NCBI GenBank assembly: GCA_016235125.1
Contig: JACRLZ010000002.1
Location: forward strand, 558,001-622,000
From: Sphingobacteriales bacterium
GTDB taxonomy: Bacteria > Bacteroidota > Bacteroidia > Chitinophagales > Chitinophagaceae
Direction of reading: 5' to 3'
DNA length: 64,000 nucleotides
Part shown: positions 1 through 9,114 of the stretch, in pieces
Layout: the number at the start of each line of letters is the position of its first letter
Numbering within the stretch: position 1 is the first letter of the stretch
Notes under the pieces: generated by a model
What the model was told of the DNA's origin: nothing
What the model saw: only the letters and a program-made list of their open reading frames with translations
Databases searched by the model: none
Made by a program: the position numbers and the translations under genes

Positions 1-256
1 AAACAGGTAATATCCTGAGTTTGGTAAACAGCCCGATATATAATGGCTTTTTAAAAACATCGCCTCTTGCCAATGACCAAACCGGCTCTCTAAAAAGTGT
101 ATCAAGGATCACCGAATCAAGAAATGAGTTGGGATGGTTGCTGGCTAATAACACCGGGCCGCTGATCTTTAATAATGCCGGCTTATTGATGACCAATTTC
201 CGGCACCAGATCATCATAGCAAGACGGGACAGAATTTTCAGAATTGTGTATAGCAC
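1..256 (-). CDS. PlsC-type lysophospholipid acyltransferase, N-terminal part (runs off left edge)
   Basis: A minus-strand frame stays open from 256 to the window edge (about 85 codons). It encodes the start of a glycerophosphate acyltransferase-family protein. A hydrophobic, basic N-terminus is followed by the acyltransferase block with NHPNSFLD, the HX4D catalytic motif, at about residues 43-50, then a segment ending in LRILPV. The family transfers acyl chains to lysophosphatidate or related lipids at the inner membrane. The start is inferred as GTG at 254-256 because the preceding residues do not look membrane-like; an ATG pair further in is possible. It diverges from rpsA. The plus-strand frame over the same bases is a shadow. 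Confidence 0.8.
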   Translation of the reverse strand, partial: MLYTILKILSRLAMMIWCRKLVINKPALLKISGPVLLASNHPNSFLDSVILDTLFREPVWSLARGDVFKKPLYIGLFTKLRILPV

Positions 257-386
257 AGCTGTTTTGGGTGAAAATAAAGAAAATGATTGGTTAGCATAGC
301 TAAGGGTTGTGCAATCAGGCATTTAGGGTGAATGCCGGAGAGTAAAAAAACCTCCGTTTTAGCTCTATAAACCGGGAACTTAGCCC

Positions 387-394
387 TATCTTTG
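387..394 (+). promoter_or_regulatory. Bacteroidota -7 box upstream of rpsA
   Basis: TATCTTTG matches the Bacteroidota -7 consensus TAnnTTTG. It lies 36 bases before the rpsA ATG, which implies a leader of about 30 nt. I see no clear -33 TTTG at standard spacing. Confidence 0.5.
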
Positions 395-430
395 CTGCCC
401 CGAAATAAAACCCTTCGGGAATACATTATC

Positions 431-2359
431 ATGTTCGAAAACATTATTAAAAAACAATTAAACGCTGATGCACAGGAGTCTTCTTCGACCCAACCGGTAG
501 AGGAAACTACAGCGACAACAACTGCACCTGCACAAGAGCCCGTTGCTGAAACGGCTCATGATGATTTTGACTGGAGTGTTGACAAACGCAATGTAATTTC
601 TTACACAGCTGAAGAAAAGGAGAAGTATCACAAAGTGTATGACAACACATTTGTGCAATTGAATGATGGGGAATTGATCAATGGATTGGTGGTTGGACTT
701 ACAAAGACCGATGTTGTTTTGAATATTGGTTTTAAAAGTGATGGTTTGATTTCATTGAATGAATTTCGTGACATTCCCGGTCTGAAAGTGGGCGATGAAG
801 TGGAAGTGATGGTGGTGGAAAAAGAAGACAGAGAAGGCCATCTGAACCTGAGCCGTCGCCAGGCCCGCATTACCCGTGCATGGGAAAAGATTATGGAAGT
901 ACATAAGACCGGTGAAGTTATTACCGGTGTCGTTACTTCGAAAACAAAAGGCGGTTTGATCGTGGATGTATTTGGAATGGAAACATTCCTGCCCGGCTCT
1001 CAGATTGATGTGAAACCGGTTACAGACTATGATCAGTTTGTGGGTAAAACAATGGAGTTTAAAGTTGTTAAGATCAACGAGACGATCAAGAATGCTGTTG
1101 TTTCTCATAAGGCCCTTATTGAAAGTGATATCGAAGCCCAAAGAGCTGAGATCATGAGCAAACTGGAAAAAGGACAGGTGTTGGAGGGAACTGTGAAGAA
1201 CATTACAGACTTCGGAGCTTTCATGGATCTGGGTGGCCTGGATGGCTTGCTTTATATCACTGATATTTCATGGGGACGTATTTCTCATCCTACAGAAGTG
1301 CTGAAGCTTGATCAGAAGATCAACGTGGTGGTGCTTGACTTTGACGATGAGAAAAAACGTATCAGTCTTGGATTGAAACAACTGACACCGCATCCATGGG
1401 ATGTGCTGGGAGAAAATATTGTGGAAGGAAACATCGTGAAAGGTAAAGTAGTGAATATTGAAGACTATGGCGCTTTTCTCGAAATTCAACCCGGTGTGGA
1501 AGGTTTAGTGCATGTTTCAGAAATCACATGGGCCAACACACCGATCAATGCCAAAGAATTCTTCAAACTGGGCGATGAGCATGAAGCCAAGATTGTGACG
1601 CTGGATAAAGCCAGCCGCAAGATGAGCCTTTCTATCAAACAGCTTTCTCCTGATCCCTGGAATGATATCGAAACAAAATTTGCCGAAGGAAGCCGCCATA
1701 CCGGCTTGGTAAAAAACATTACCAACTATGGTGTGTTTGTGGAACTGGCTCCGGGCATAGGTGGTATGATTCATATCAGCGACCTGAGCTGGCTGAAACG
1801 TTTCAATCATCCCGGTGAATACACAAAGGTCGGAAGCAACATTGATGTGGTGATACTGGGTATTGACAAAGAGAACCGCAAACTACAACTGGGCCATAAG
1901 CAACTGGAAGAAGATCCCTGGAACACCCTTCAGGATACTTTCGCTATAGGAAGCATTCATGAAGGCACGGTGAGCCGCAGGGACGATAAAGGTGCAACAG
2001 TTCAATTATCTTATGGATTGGAAGGATTTGCCCCTAACCGTCATCTTACAAAAGAAGATGGTAAGAGCATCGGCGCTGATGAGACTGCACAGTTCATGGT
2101 AATTGAGTTTGACAGAAATGAAAAAAGGATCGTGGTTTCTCATACCCGCATCTGGGAGCAGGGCAAAGTAGAGGAAGTTGAAGCAGCAAAAAAAGAAGCA
2201 AGGGTAGAAGCTGAAAAGACAAGAAAGGCGGTAAAGAATGTTCAGTCTAAAGTGGAAAAAGCTACACTGGGTGATTTGGGTGTGCTGGCTGATCTGAAAA
2301 AGAAAATGGATAGTGATGCCGCTGAGAAATCAGATACAGAAGCTTCAAAGCCTGAATAA
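431..2359 (+). CDS. rpsA: 30S ribosomal protein S1
   Basis: This 642-residue protein has six consecutive S1 (OB-fold) RNA-binding domains of about 70-75 residues each, starting near residue 70. Examples are the repeated G-x-V-x-x-I-x-x-[FY]-G-[AV]-F motifs in domains 3, 4 and 5. An acidic, Thr/Glu-rich N-terminus and a Lys/Glu-rich coiled tail flank them. S1 binds mRNA on the small subunit and helps recruit transcripts, which matters in a phylum that uses little Shine-Dalgarno pairing. The ATG at 431 is chosen over an upstream in-frame start because MFENI is the usual Bacteroidota beginning and the -7 box at 387-394 overlaps the longer version. A strong terminator follows, so the gene is probably monocistronic. 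Confidence 0.97.
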   Translation: MFENIIKKQLNADAQESSSTQPVEETTATTTAPAQEPVAETAHDDFDWSVDKRNVISYTAEEKEKYHKVYDNTFVQLNDGELINGLVVGLTKTDVVLNIGFKSDGLISLNEFRDIPGLKVGDEVEVMVVEKEDREGHLNLSRRQARITRAWEKIMEVHKTGEVITGVVTSKTKGGLIVDVFGMETFLPGSQIDVKPVTDYDQFVGKTMEFKVVKINETIKNAVVSHKALIESDIEAQRAEIMSKLEKGQVLEGTVKNITDFGAFMDLGGLDGLLYITDISWGRISHPTEVLKLDQKINVVVLDFDDEKKRISLGLKQLTPHPWDVLGENIVEGNIVKGKVVNIEDYGAFLEIQPGVEGLVHVSEITWANTPINAKEFFKLGDEHEAKIVTLDKASRKMSLSIKQLSPDPWNDIETKFAEGSRHTGLVKNITNYGVFVELAPGIGGMIHISDLSWLKRFNHPGEYTKVGSNIDVVILGIDKENRKLQLGHKQLEEDPWNTLQDTFAIGSIHEGTVSRRDDKGATVQLSYGLEGFAPNRHLTKEDGKSIGADETAQFMVIEFDRNEKRIVVSHTRIWEQGKVEEVEAAKKEARVEAEKTRKAVKNVQSKVEKATLGDLGVLADLKKKMDSDAAEKSDTEASKPE

Positions 2360-2380
2360 TTTCAAGATATATTGAATGCA

Positions 2381-2405
2381 AAACCCTCCAGCCGGAGGGT
2401 TTTTT
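2381..2405 (+). terminator. Intrinsic terminator of rpsA
   Basis: A perfect 9-bp stem (2381-2389 with 2394-2402) closes an AGCC loop and runs into a T-tract at 2400-2405. It begins 21 bases after the rpsA stop. It also lies inside the longest possible reading frame of the next gene, which argues for the later start of that gene. Confidence 0.9.
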
Positions 2406-2483
2406 ATTACCGCTATAATCAGCTTTCATCAGTTTCGTCAGCAATTCGGTAATTTGAGTTTTTATTATCAGCAAACTCACGGT

Positions 2484-3251
2484 ATGGCTTCATTCGGCGA
2501 ACGAATAAAGAATTTTCATCCTGTCCGTAAGATCGTTTATTTTTTTGTTGGCCTGTTTTCTTATCCCGGCATTGCCATTATCAATAAACTGAAAATAACA
2601 GGCACTGAGCATCTGAAAAGTTTACCAAAATGCCGGGTGCTTTTTGTAAGCAATCACCAGACTTATTTTGCAGATGTTATCACTTTCCTCCATATTTTTT
2701 GCGCTGTAAAATGGGGAAAGAAAAACAAGCTGGGCATTCCATATTATCTGCTCAATCCCTTTACAAGAGTAAACTATGTAGCGGCTGAAGAAACGATGAA
2801 AGGCAGTTTCATCAGCCGTTTATTCCTGCTTGCCGGTGGGCTTACTGTAAGACGGACATGGAATAAAGGAAGTAAAGAAAAAAGAAAAGGGCTTGATCCC
2901 TCCGATACCCGGAAAATTACAAGGGCTTTGGAGAACAATTGGGTGATCACATTTCCGCAGGGAACCACCAAGCCATTTGCGCCGGGAAGAAAAGGTACGG
3001 CATTAATCATCAAACAGGTAAAACCGGTTGTGATCCCTGTCGTAATCAGCGGGTTCTGGAGGGCTTTTACTAAAAAGGGATTAACGTTTAAAAAGAAAGG
3101 CTCTGTTCTCTCTGTAACATTTAAAGAATCTTTGCAAATCAATTATGATGCTTCCATTGAGGAAATTCTTGCCCAGGTTATGAACGCAATTGAACAAAGT
3201 AAAAATTATATGATGATGGGGAAACATCACTGGGAAACAACGGAAAAATAA
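2484..3251 (+). CDS. PlsC-family 1-acylglycerol-3-phosphate acyltransferase-like protein
   Basis: A 255-residue protein of the PlsC/LPLAT family, expected to acylate a lysophospholipid at the inner membrane. A hydrophobic stretch near residues 15-35 precedes the catalytic block NHQTYFADV. Here five residues, not the usual four, separate His and Asp. The second block reads FPQGTT where the classical motif is FPEGTR. Both variants occur together in a Bacteroidota subgroup, so they do not imply inactivity. The ATG at 2484 is preferred because the longer frame would run through the rpsA terminator. It converges on the thioesterase gene. The exact acyl acceptor is unknown. Confidence 0.82.
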   Translation: MASFGERIKNFHPVRKIVYFFVGLFSYPGIAIINKLKITGTEHLKSLPKCRVLFVSNHQTYFADVITFLHIFCAVKWGKKNKLGIPYYLLNPFTRVNYVAAEETMKGSFISRLFLLAGGLTVRRTWNKGSKEKRKGLDPSDTRKITRALENNWVITFPQGTTKPFAPGRKGTALIIKQVKPVVIPVVISGFWRAFTKKGLTFKKKGSVLSVTFKESLQINYDASIEEILAQVMNAIEQSKNYMMMGKHHWETTEK

Positions 3252-3277
3252 TCTGAATTTTTGTGAAACACCAGATG

Positions 3278-3793
3278 CTATTCTTTTACGAAAAGCGCCT
3301 TTAATTCGGTAGCGTCATCCGGCCTTAACTTTCCGCCGAGTATTAATCTTAATTGCCTTCTTCTTAATGCCCCGTCAAACAATCTTTTTTCTTCAGGTGT
3401 TTCAGCTATCAATTGGGGTACAGGTCTGGGTTTTCTGTTTGGGTCAAGAGCTACGAAAGTATAATAGGCTTCATTGCTTTTGTATTTGTACTGCTGTGTC
3501 AGGTCTTCGCCCCACACTTTTAAATGCACTTCCATTGAAGTATTAAATGACCTTGTAACCTTTGCTTCAATATGAACGGCATTGCCTAATTTAATAGGAT
3601 TTTCAAATGAAATATTATCAACAGAAGCAGTGACCACGGGTGCATTGCAATGTTTTTGTGCCGACAAGGCTGCTGCAATATCCATCCAATACATTAATCT
3701 GCCACCCATCAGATTACCAAATGTGTTGGTGTCGTTTGGCAATACAATTTCCGTCATGATGGTAAGGCTGCCGGTTGATTTTCTGGCTTCCAT
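3278..3793 (-). CDS. Acyl-CoA thioesterase, hotdog fold (YciA/BACH type)
   Basis: This 171-residue protein has a single hotdog domain. The N-terminal MTEIVLPNDTNTFGNLMGG carries the N-x-x-G-x-x-x-G-G signature of YciA/BACH acyl-CoA hydrolases. The helix after it (W-x-D-x-A-A) and the strand with A-S-V-D-N-I-x-F fit the fold. It hydrolyses fatty acyl-CoA to free acid and CoA in the cytoplasm; chain-length preference cannot be read from sequence. A -7 box (TACCTTTG, 3809-3816) lies 15 bases upstream on the same strand. It is convergent with the acyltransferase and divergent from proline dehydrogenase. Confidence 0.9.
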   Translation of the reverse strand: MEARKSTGSLTIMTEIVLPNDTNTFGNLMGGRLMYWMDIAAALSAQKHCNAPVVTASVDNISFENPIKLGNAVHIEAKVTRSFNTSMEVHLKVWGEDLTQQYKYKSNEAYYTFVALDPNRKPRPVPQLIAETPEEKRLFDGALRRRQLRLILGGKLRPDDATELKALFVKE

Positions 3794-3808
3794 TCACTGA
3801 ATTTTTTG

Positions 3809-3816
3809 CAAAGGTA
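3809..3816 (-). promoter_or_regulatory. -7 box upstream of the thioesterase gene
   Basis: Read on the minus strand this is TACCTTTG, an exact TAnnTTTG match, 15 bases before the thioesterase ATG. No clear -33 element was found. Confidence 0.45.
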
Positions 3817-3884
3817 AAGTATCGGTTGGACAACACAGATAATACACTTTAATAGTTTACCATTATAAAAATTCAATCATATGC

Positions 3885-3916
3885 TTTGCAGCTTTATTTT
3901 TTATCCGCTACTTTTG
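3885..3916 (+). promoter_or_regulatory. Bacteroidota promoter (-33 TTTG, -7 TAnnTTTG) for proline dehydrogenase
   Basis: TTTG at 3885-3888 and TACTTTTG at 3909-3916 are separated by 20 bases, which fits the known Bacteroidota promoter spacing. Transcription should start about 15 bases before the ATG at 3937, so the upstream TTG start at 3886 is unlikely. Confidence 0.6.
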
Positions 3917-3936
3917 CCCATTTAATAACGATTGCT

Positions 3937-5172
3937 ATGGAAATGCCCAATCCCGTACTTTCATTTGACAATACAGAATATGCATTCGAGTACAAGGCCG
4001 ATAAACAATTAAAAAAGGCGAAGTTTCTTTTTTCATTAATGGCCAGACCCTGGGTTGTAAAACTGGGAATTAAGCTTACACCATTAGCCCTGAAACTGGG
4101 TTTACCTGTAAAAGGACTGATACGCAAAACTATTTTTTCTCAATTTGTCGGTGGCGAATCGCTGGAAAAAACGTCTGATGTTGCAAAAAGACTGAGTGAA
4201 TATCATGTAAAGATCATTTTGGATTATGCAGTTGAGGGTAAAGAAGGAGAAGAGAATTTTGAGCATACTTGCCGGGAATTTATAAGGGTAATAGAATTTG
4301 CCTCGACTCAGAAAAATATTCCGTTCATAGCCGTAAAAGTTACCGGCTTTGCCCGTTTTGCAATGCTGGAAGAAGTACATTCTTTAATGCAGGGTGAAGA
4401 AGGCACACTGATGAAAAAATATCTGAGGGCCACAGAAAAAATTACCGGTGAAAAAAAAGAAGAATGGCATCGGTTTCAAAACCGTGTGATGCGGGTTTGT
4501 GAAGCAGCTGAAAAGTATGGAGTAAGTGTGTCTATTGATGCAGAAGAAACCTGGATACAGGATCCGGTGGATGCCCTTACCATTATTATGATGGATACCT
4601 TTAATAAAGGGAGGGCGGTTGTTTATAACACCACGCAGCATTACCGGACCGACAGGCAGCAATTTCTGAAAGATACCTATGCTGCTGCACTGGAAAGGAA
4701 TTTCATTCTCGGTGCAAAACTGGTAAGGGGAGCTTACATGGAAAAAGAAAGAAAAAGAGCCGCCGAAAAAGGCTATCCGTCACCTATTATGCCCGATAAA
4801 GAGAGTACAGATAAAGATTATAATGAATCTGTAAAATTTTGCATTGATCATATTGACAGGATTGCTTTGATGGTGGCTTCACATAACGAATTCAGCAATC
4901 TTTATACAACCCAGTTGTTACAGGAAAAAGGATTGCCGCTTAATCATCCGAATGTGCATTGGAGCCAGCTGTATGGTATGAGTGATAATATTACATTCAA
5001 CCTTGCCCATTCGGGTTGCTCAGTTAGTAAATATCTCCCTTTTGGCCCGATTAAAGATGTAATCCCTTATCTCATGAGAAGAGCACAGGAAAATACTTCT
5101 GTAAAAGGACAAACTGGAAGGGAGTTAACGCTTATTAAAAAAGAGCTGCAAAGGAGAAAGGCAGTCCGTTAA
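3937..5172 (+). CDS. Monofunctional proline dehydrogenase
   Basis: This 411-residue protein is a stand-alone FAD-dependent proline dehydrogenase that oxidises proline to pyrroline-5-carboxylate and feeds electrons to quinone. Visible signatures of the beta/alpha-barrel are VKVTGFARF, KLVRGAYMEKER (proline/FAD site), VASHNEFS and the C-terminal YLPFGPIKDVIPYLMRRAQEN with the substrate-binding arginine pair. The last part is the most conserved ProDH motif. The partner P5C dehydrogenase is not in this window. The start follows the promoter at 3885-3916. Its stop overlaps the stop of the convergent TerB-like gene by 4 bases. Confidence 0.93.
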   Translation: MEMPNPVLSFDNTEYAFEYKADKQLKKAKFLFSLMARPWVVKLGIKLTPLALKLGLPVKGLIRKTIFSQFVGGESLEKTSDVAKRLSEYHVKIILDYAVEGKEGEENFEHTCREFIRVIEFASTQKNIPFIAVKVTGFARFAMLEEVHSLMQGEEGTLMKKYLRATEKITGEKKEEWHRFQNRVMRVCEAAEKYGVSVSIDAEETWIQDPVDALTIIMMDTFNKGRAVVYNTTQHYRTDRQQFLKDTYAAALERNFILGAKLVRGAYMEKERKRAAEKGYPSPIMPDKESTDKDYNESVKFCIDHIDRIALMVASHNEFSNLYTTQLLQEKGLPLNHPNVHWSQLYGMSDNITFNLAHSGCSVSKYLPFGPIKDVIPYLMRRAQENTSVKGQTGRELTLIKKELQRRKAVR

Positions 5173-5561
5173 ATTTTCATAAGTTCTTTCAGTTTCATGA
5201 GGTACCGGAGTTCTTCCTGGTTTATTCCTCTCATACTTTCTGCTATATGCCTTGCGCTGTTGAAAATCCTGTTTCTTGTCAACTCATCGATCTGCTCCTG
5301 CTTTTCCATAAAATAAGTGGCAAATGACTGAAAAGCGTTTTCAGAGGTTTCGGAAGAATCTTCCATCGTTTCAAATTCAAACTCGATCAGGAAGGCCCGG
5401 TCTGAGCCGAAGCGGTCTGAGGTATGATCATAATGTTTCCATGCAAATTGCACCTCATCATCAAGTTTCTTTTTTTCTTTCCGGCTGATATGCTTATCTG
5501 CTGCGGCAATAGCATAAAAGAGATTGCCCAATTCTTTATAAAATCTTCTTGAATCAAGCAT
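5169..5561 (-). CDS. TerB-like small helical protein
   Basis: A 130-residue soluble, mainly helical protein. The N-terminal half (LFYAIAAADKHISRKEKKKL) resembles the metal-binding TerB/tellurite-resistance helical domain, with the D-x-x-I-x-x-x-E pattern typical of that fold. No signal peptide or membrane segment is visible. TerB-like proteins bind divalent metal and are linked to stress responses, but the function here is not established. It ends tail to tail with proline dehydrogenase (4-base overlap) and diverges from thyA. Confidence 0.65.
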   Translation of the reverse strand: MLDSRRFYKELGNLFYAIAAADKHISRKEKKKLDDEVQFAWKHYDHTSDRFGSDRAFLIEFEFETMEDSSETSENAFQSFATYFMEKQEQIDELTRNRIFNSARHIAESMRGINQEELRYLMKLKELMKI

Positions 5562-5697
5562 GTTCCAAAAATATCCATCACTTTATCTTCTTTAACTGAT
5601 ATTGGTCAGCCCTTTTAGTGTTTTATATCAATTCACATATTCCTCACAACGATTGGCAAATTCCAATCCACCGTTTGCTTTTTTGTAATTTGCATGC

Positions 5698-6492
5698 ATG
5701 CAGCAGTATCTTGATTTGCTAAGGCATATTATTGTCAATGGCGTAGAGAAAACTGACCGGACCGGAACAGGTACGAAAAGTGTATTTGGTTACCAGGTGA
5801 GATTTGATTTGCAAAAGGGGTTTCCGCTGGTAACAACCAAAAAAGTACACCTGAAGAGCATCATCTATGAATTGCTTTGGTTTTTGCGGGGTGAAACCAA
5901 CATTGCTTATCTGAAAGAGAACGGTGTAAGTATATGGAATGAATGGGCGGATGAAAATGGGGAACTGGGCCCGGTGTATGGAAAGCAATGGCGAAGCTGG
6001 GCAGGCAAAAATGGTAAAATTGTGGACCAGGTTTCAGACCTGATAAAGCAGATAAAATCAAACCCGGATAGCAGAAGACTTATCATTAGTGCATGGAATG
6101 TGGCGGATCTGCCGGATATGGCGCTGATGCCCTGTCATGCAATGTTTCAGTTTTATGTGGCTGAGGGCAAACTGAGTTGTCAGCTATATCAGCGTTCGGC
6201 TGATGTTTTTCTGGGTGTGCCGTTTAATATTGCATCCTATGCCTTGCTGACATTGATGATTGCCCAGGTCTGCGGTCTTGAGCCAGGCGAATTCATCCAT
6301 ACATTCGGGGATGTTCATATCTACAATAATCATACGGAACAGGTGAAACTGCAATTGAGCCGAACTCCCTTCCCTTTACCCATTATGAAATTGAACCCGG
6401 ATGTAAAAGATATTTTCAGTTTCAGGTTTGAAGATTTTACTCTTGAAAATTATCAAAGTCACCCGGCTATTAAAGCCCCTGTGGCAGTTTAA
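5698..6492 (+). CDS. thyA: Thymidylate synthase
   Basis: At 264 residues this matches the length of classical ThyA. It methylates dUMP to dTMP with methylene-tetrahydrofolate. Motifs seen: [12 protein letters not shown] near the N-terminus (phosphate-binding Arg), the catalytic cysteine in [10 protein letters not shown] at about residue 146, [17 protein letters not shown], and HIYNNH. The next gene, folA, regenerates the folate that ThyA oxidises. Two ATGs, at 5694 and 5698, lie directly after a TAATTTG sequence resembling a -7 box; 5698 is the in-frame start, so the message may have almost no leader. Confidence 0.97.
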   Translation: MQQYLDLLRHIIVNGVEKTDRTGTGTKSVFGYQVRFDLQKGFPLVTTKKVHLKSIIYELLWFLRGETNIAYLKENGVSIWNEWADENGELGPVYGKQWRSWAGKNGKIVDQVSDLIKQIKSNPDSRRLIISAWNVADLPDMALMPCHAMFQFYVAEGKLSCQLYQRSADVFLGVPFNIASYALLTLMIAQVCGLEPGEFIHTFGDVHIYNNHTEQVKLQLSRTPFPLPIMKLNPDVKDIFSFRFEDFTLENYQSHPAIKAPVAV

Positions 6493-6523
6493 CCTATCTT
6501 TATCGGTAAATTAATTCCGGTAC

Positions 6524-7018
6524 ATGATCATTTCCCTGGTTGTTGCAGTTGCATCTAACAATGCTATCGGCAAGGGTGGTAAAATGCCCTGGCATTTGCC
6601 TGCTGATATGAAACATTTCAAGAATATCACATGGGGCATGCCTGTGGTGATGGGCCGTAAGACTTTTGAATCATTGGGAAAAGTGTTACCCGGCAGAAAG
6701 AATATTGTTATAACCCGTCAGCCCGGATGGAAATCGGAGGGGGTGATAACCGTAAAGAGCATAGAGGATGCTCTATTTGTTGCCAGGGAAACGGATGCGA
6801 AAGAAGTGATGATAATAGGCGGTGGGGAAATTTATAAAACTCTTTTGGAAAAAGCATACCGGGTTTATCTTACAAGAGTGGAGGCTGAACCCGAAGCCGA
6901 CACTTTTTTCCCTTCACTTCGACCCGAAGAATGGTACCTGATGAGTCAGCAAAATCATGAGGCAGATGAAAAGAATCCCTATAATTATTCATTTCAGGTG
7001 TGGGAGAGACTGAAATAA
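6524..7018 (+). CDS. folA: Dihydrofolate reductase
   Basis: A 164-residue type I DHFR that reduces dihydrofolate to tetrahydrofolate with NADPH. It shows the N-terminal SLVVAVASNNAIGKGGKMPWHLPADM block (Met20-loop equivalent), GRKTFESLG, ITRQ and the IIGGGEIY NADPH-binding motif. It follows thyA by 31 bases and the two form a dTMP-synthesis pair. The following methyltransferase ATG is 11 bases past its stop, so all three are probably cotranscribed. Confidence 0.96.
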   Translation: MIISLVVAVASNNAIGKGGKMPWHLPADMKHFKNITWGMPVVMGRKTFESLGKVLPGRKNIVITRQPGWKSEGVITVKSIEDALFVARETDAKEVMIIGGGEIYKTLLEKAYRVYLTRVEAEPEADTFFPSLRPEEWYLMSQQNHEADEKNPYNYSFQVWERLK

Positions 7019-7029
7019 TTTTATCTGAT

Positions 7030-7827
7030 ATGTATTCCCGCTGGCAATTAGCTGCAAAATATATTAACTATTATTTGACGGCATCCAATGGCAGAGGCCA
7101 TGGCATTCATTCCCCTTTCATATTCGAATTCGTCACGAAAATTCTCAGGAACGAAAGGAAGTATGATGACTACATAAAAGTAGAAGCCCTACGGGAACAG
7201 CTATTACACGATTCCCGTTTGTTAATTGTTGAGGATTTTGGTGCCGGTTCTGAATTTTTAAAAAAACATGAAAGAAGCATTCAATCAATAGCCCGTAATT
7301 CTGCCAAGTCAAAAAAATACGGGCAGCTGCTTTACAGAATGGCGGGATATTATTCACCCAAAACAATACTTGAGCTTGGTACTTCACTTGGTATCACTAC
7401 TTCTTATCTTTCACTGGCAAACCCTGGGGCTAAGATTATAACCATAGAAGGCGCCTGTGAAATTGCTGACATAGCGAAACAGAATTTCAGCAATCTTCAG
7501 TTAACGAATATAGAGCCGGTTATTGGAAACTTCGATAATAAACTTACAACTGTGCTGGATAATTTTGGGGAAATAGATTTTGCATTTATAGACGGGAATC
7601 ACCGGCAAATGCCAACAGAAAGATATTTTGAGCAGATACTTGTCAAAACAAATAATAATTCTGTTCTGATTTTTGACGATATCCATTGGAGTCCTGAAAT
7701 GGAAGGCGCATGGTCAAATATTAAATCTCATCCATCTGTTCGCTGCAGTATTGACCTTTTTTTTCTCGGACTGGTATTTTTCAGGCAGGAATTCAGGGAA
7801 AAACAGCATTTCTGCATCCGGTTTTGA
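7030..7827 (+). CDS. Class I SAM-dependent methyltransferase
   Basis: A 265-residue protein with a Rossmann methyltransferase core in its C-terminal half. The SAM-binding loop is ILELGTSLGITTSYL (about residues 117-131), followed by an acidic strand end (IITIEG) and the IDFAFIDGNHR strand typical of O-methyltransferase-like proteins. The N-terminal about 100 residues carry GRGHGIHSPFIFEFV, a motif common to an uncharacterised Bacteroidota subgroup. Substrate unknown. A GTG 30 bases earlier would overlap folA; the ATG at 7030 is preferred. It appears to be the last gene of the thyA-folA unit. Confidence 0.82.
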   Translation: MYSRWQLAAKYINYYLTASNGRGHGIHSPFIFEFVTKILRNERKYDDYIKVEALREQLLHDSRLLIVEDFGAGSEFLKKHERSIQSIARNSAKSKKYGQLLYRMAGYYSPKTILELGTSLGITTSYLSLANPGAKIITIEGACEIADIAKQNFSNLQLTNIEPVIGNFDNKLTTVLDNFGEIDFAFIDGNHRQMPTERYFEQILVKTNNNSVLIFDDIHWSPEMEGAWSNIKSHPSVRCSIDLFFLGLVFFRQEFREKQHFCIRF

Positions 7828-7947
7828 AGCTGATTAATAACAGGTTGCCGCCTGAATAAAATCAATATTTAAGGCTGTGCAGCGCAGCAAAAAATCTCTA
7901 TCTTCACGACCGCCAAAATTCAGGATTCCATCTAACACAGACATTTT

Positions 7948-9057
7948 ATGACGATTGGCCTTTTGAAAGAACCCGCCCATGAAACGAGAGTATCCCTGCT
8001 GGCCGAAGCAGTTACTGTACTGACAAAAAAAGGGGTGAATGTTTTCGTTGAAAATAATGCCGGAGAAAAAGCTTTCTGTTCCAATAGTGAGTACGAAAAA
8101 GCAGGAGCACAGGTTAAAAGCAGGAACGAAGTGCTCTCCTCATCAGATATTATATTAAGCATTCATGCGCAGGAACAATCTGAAATTGATACTCTGAGTA
8201 ATAAAATATTGGTTGGGGTTTATCAGCCATTATTTAATAAAGACATGATAAGCCGCTGGGCTTTGTCATGCGTTACTTCTTTTTCGCTGGATATGTTGCC
8301 CCGCACTACAAGAGCACAATCAATGGACGTACTGAGTTCGCAGGCAAATATTGCCGGGTATAAGGCAGTGCTTACAGCAGCTAATCTGTATTCAAGATAT
8401 TTTCCCATGTTTATGACAGCAGCCGGAAGTATCAAGCCTGCCAAAGTGCTGATACTTGGCGCTGGTGTGGCAGGCCTGCAGGCAATCGCAACTGCCAGAA
8501 GGTTGGGAGCGGTTGTAGAGGTATTTGATACAAGACCTGCTGTGAAGGAAGAAGTGATGAGCCTGGGAGCGAAGTTTATTGAAGTGGACGGAGCCGCCGA
8601 TGCCAGCAAAGCCGGCGGATATGCAGTGGAGCAAACAGAAGATTATAAACAAAAGCAACAACAAAAGATTACTGAGAGTATTGCTAAAGCTGATATTGTA
8701 ATTACAACTGCACAGATACCCGGGAAAAAAGCGCCTATTCTCATTACAGAAACAATGATGAAGGGTATGAGAAACGGTTCAGTAATTATTGACCTTGCTG
8801 CTGCTACGGGAGGGAACACTCCATTTACCCAAAATAACCAGACGGTGAATTATAATGGAGTTGCTATTGTTGGCGATTCATCTTTACAATCTACCATGCC
8901 TGCGGATGCCAGTAAAATGTATGGAAAGAATGTGTTGAATTTTTTGCAACTGATAATGACAAAAGACGGGTCGCTTAATCTGAATTGGGAAGATGATTTG
9001 GTAAAAGGCAGTTGCATTACACATAATGGTGAGATCGTTCATGAACGTTTAAAATAA
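7948..9057 (+). CDS. pntAA: NAD(P) transhydrogenase subunit alpha, part 1
   Basis: This 369-residue protein is the soluble NAD(H)-binding domain I of the proton-translocating transhydrogenase, in the split three-gene arrangement. It resembles alanine dehydrogenase. Visible are the KE(P)xxxETRVSL N-terminus, RAQSMDVLSSQANIAGYKA, the Rossmann loop LILGAGVAGLQAIATARRLGA with its acidic VFDTRP end, and VDLAAATGGN. The complex couples NADH-to-NADP+ hydride transfer to proton flow and supplies NADPH. pntAB and pntB follow in the same direction. Confidence 0.95.
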   Translation: MTIGLLKEPAHETRVSLLAEAVTVLTKKGVNVFVENNAGEKAFCSNSEYEKAGAQVKSRNEVLSSSDIILSIHAQEQSEIDTLSNKILVGVYQPLFNKDMISRWALSCVTSFSLDMLPRTTRAQSMDVLSSQANIAGYKAVLTAANLYSRYFPMFMTAAGSIKPAKVLILGAGVAGLQAIATARRLGAVVEVFDTRPAVKEEVMSLGAKFIEVDGAADASKAGGYAVEQTEDYKQKQQQKITESIAKADIVITTAQIPGKKAPILITETMMKGMRNGSVIIDLAAATGGNTPFTQNNQTVNYNGVAIVGDSSLQSTMPADASKMYGKNVLNFLQLIMTKDGSLNLNWEDDLVKGSCITHNGEIVHERLK

Positions 9058-9061
9058 ATAG

Positions 9062-9097
9062 TACCGTCAGAGGTTGAAAACCCTGACGGTATTTTAA
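9062..9097 (+). terminator. Hairpin with T-rich tail between pntAA and pntAB
   Basis: A perfect 9-bp stem (9062-9070 with 9083-9091) encloses a 12-base loop and is followed by TTTTAAAT. It sits inside the pnt operon, so it may act as a partial terminator or mRNA-stabilising element that sets the ratio of soluble to membrane subunits. Confidence 0.55.
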
Positions 9098-9114
9098 ATA
9101 ATTGAAAATTTACT

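Noticed and set aside
21..299. Plus-strand open frame at the left edge
   Set aside because: The opposite strand encodes a clear PlsC-type protein with NHPNSFLD; the plus-strand frame has no recognisable features.
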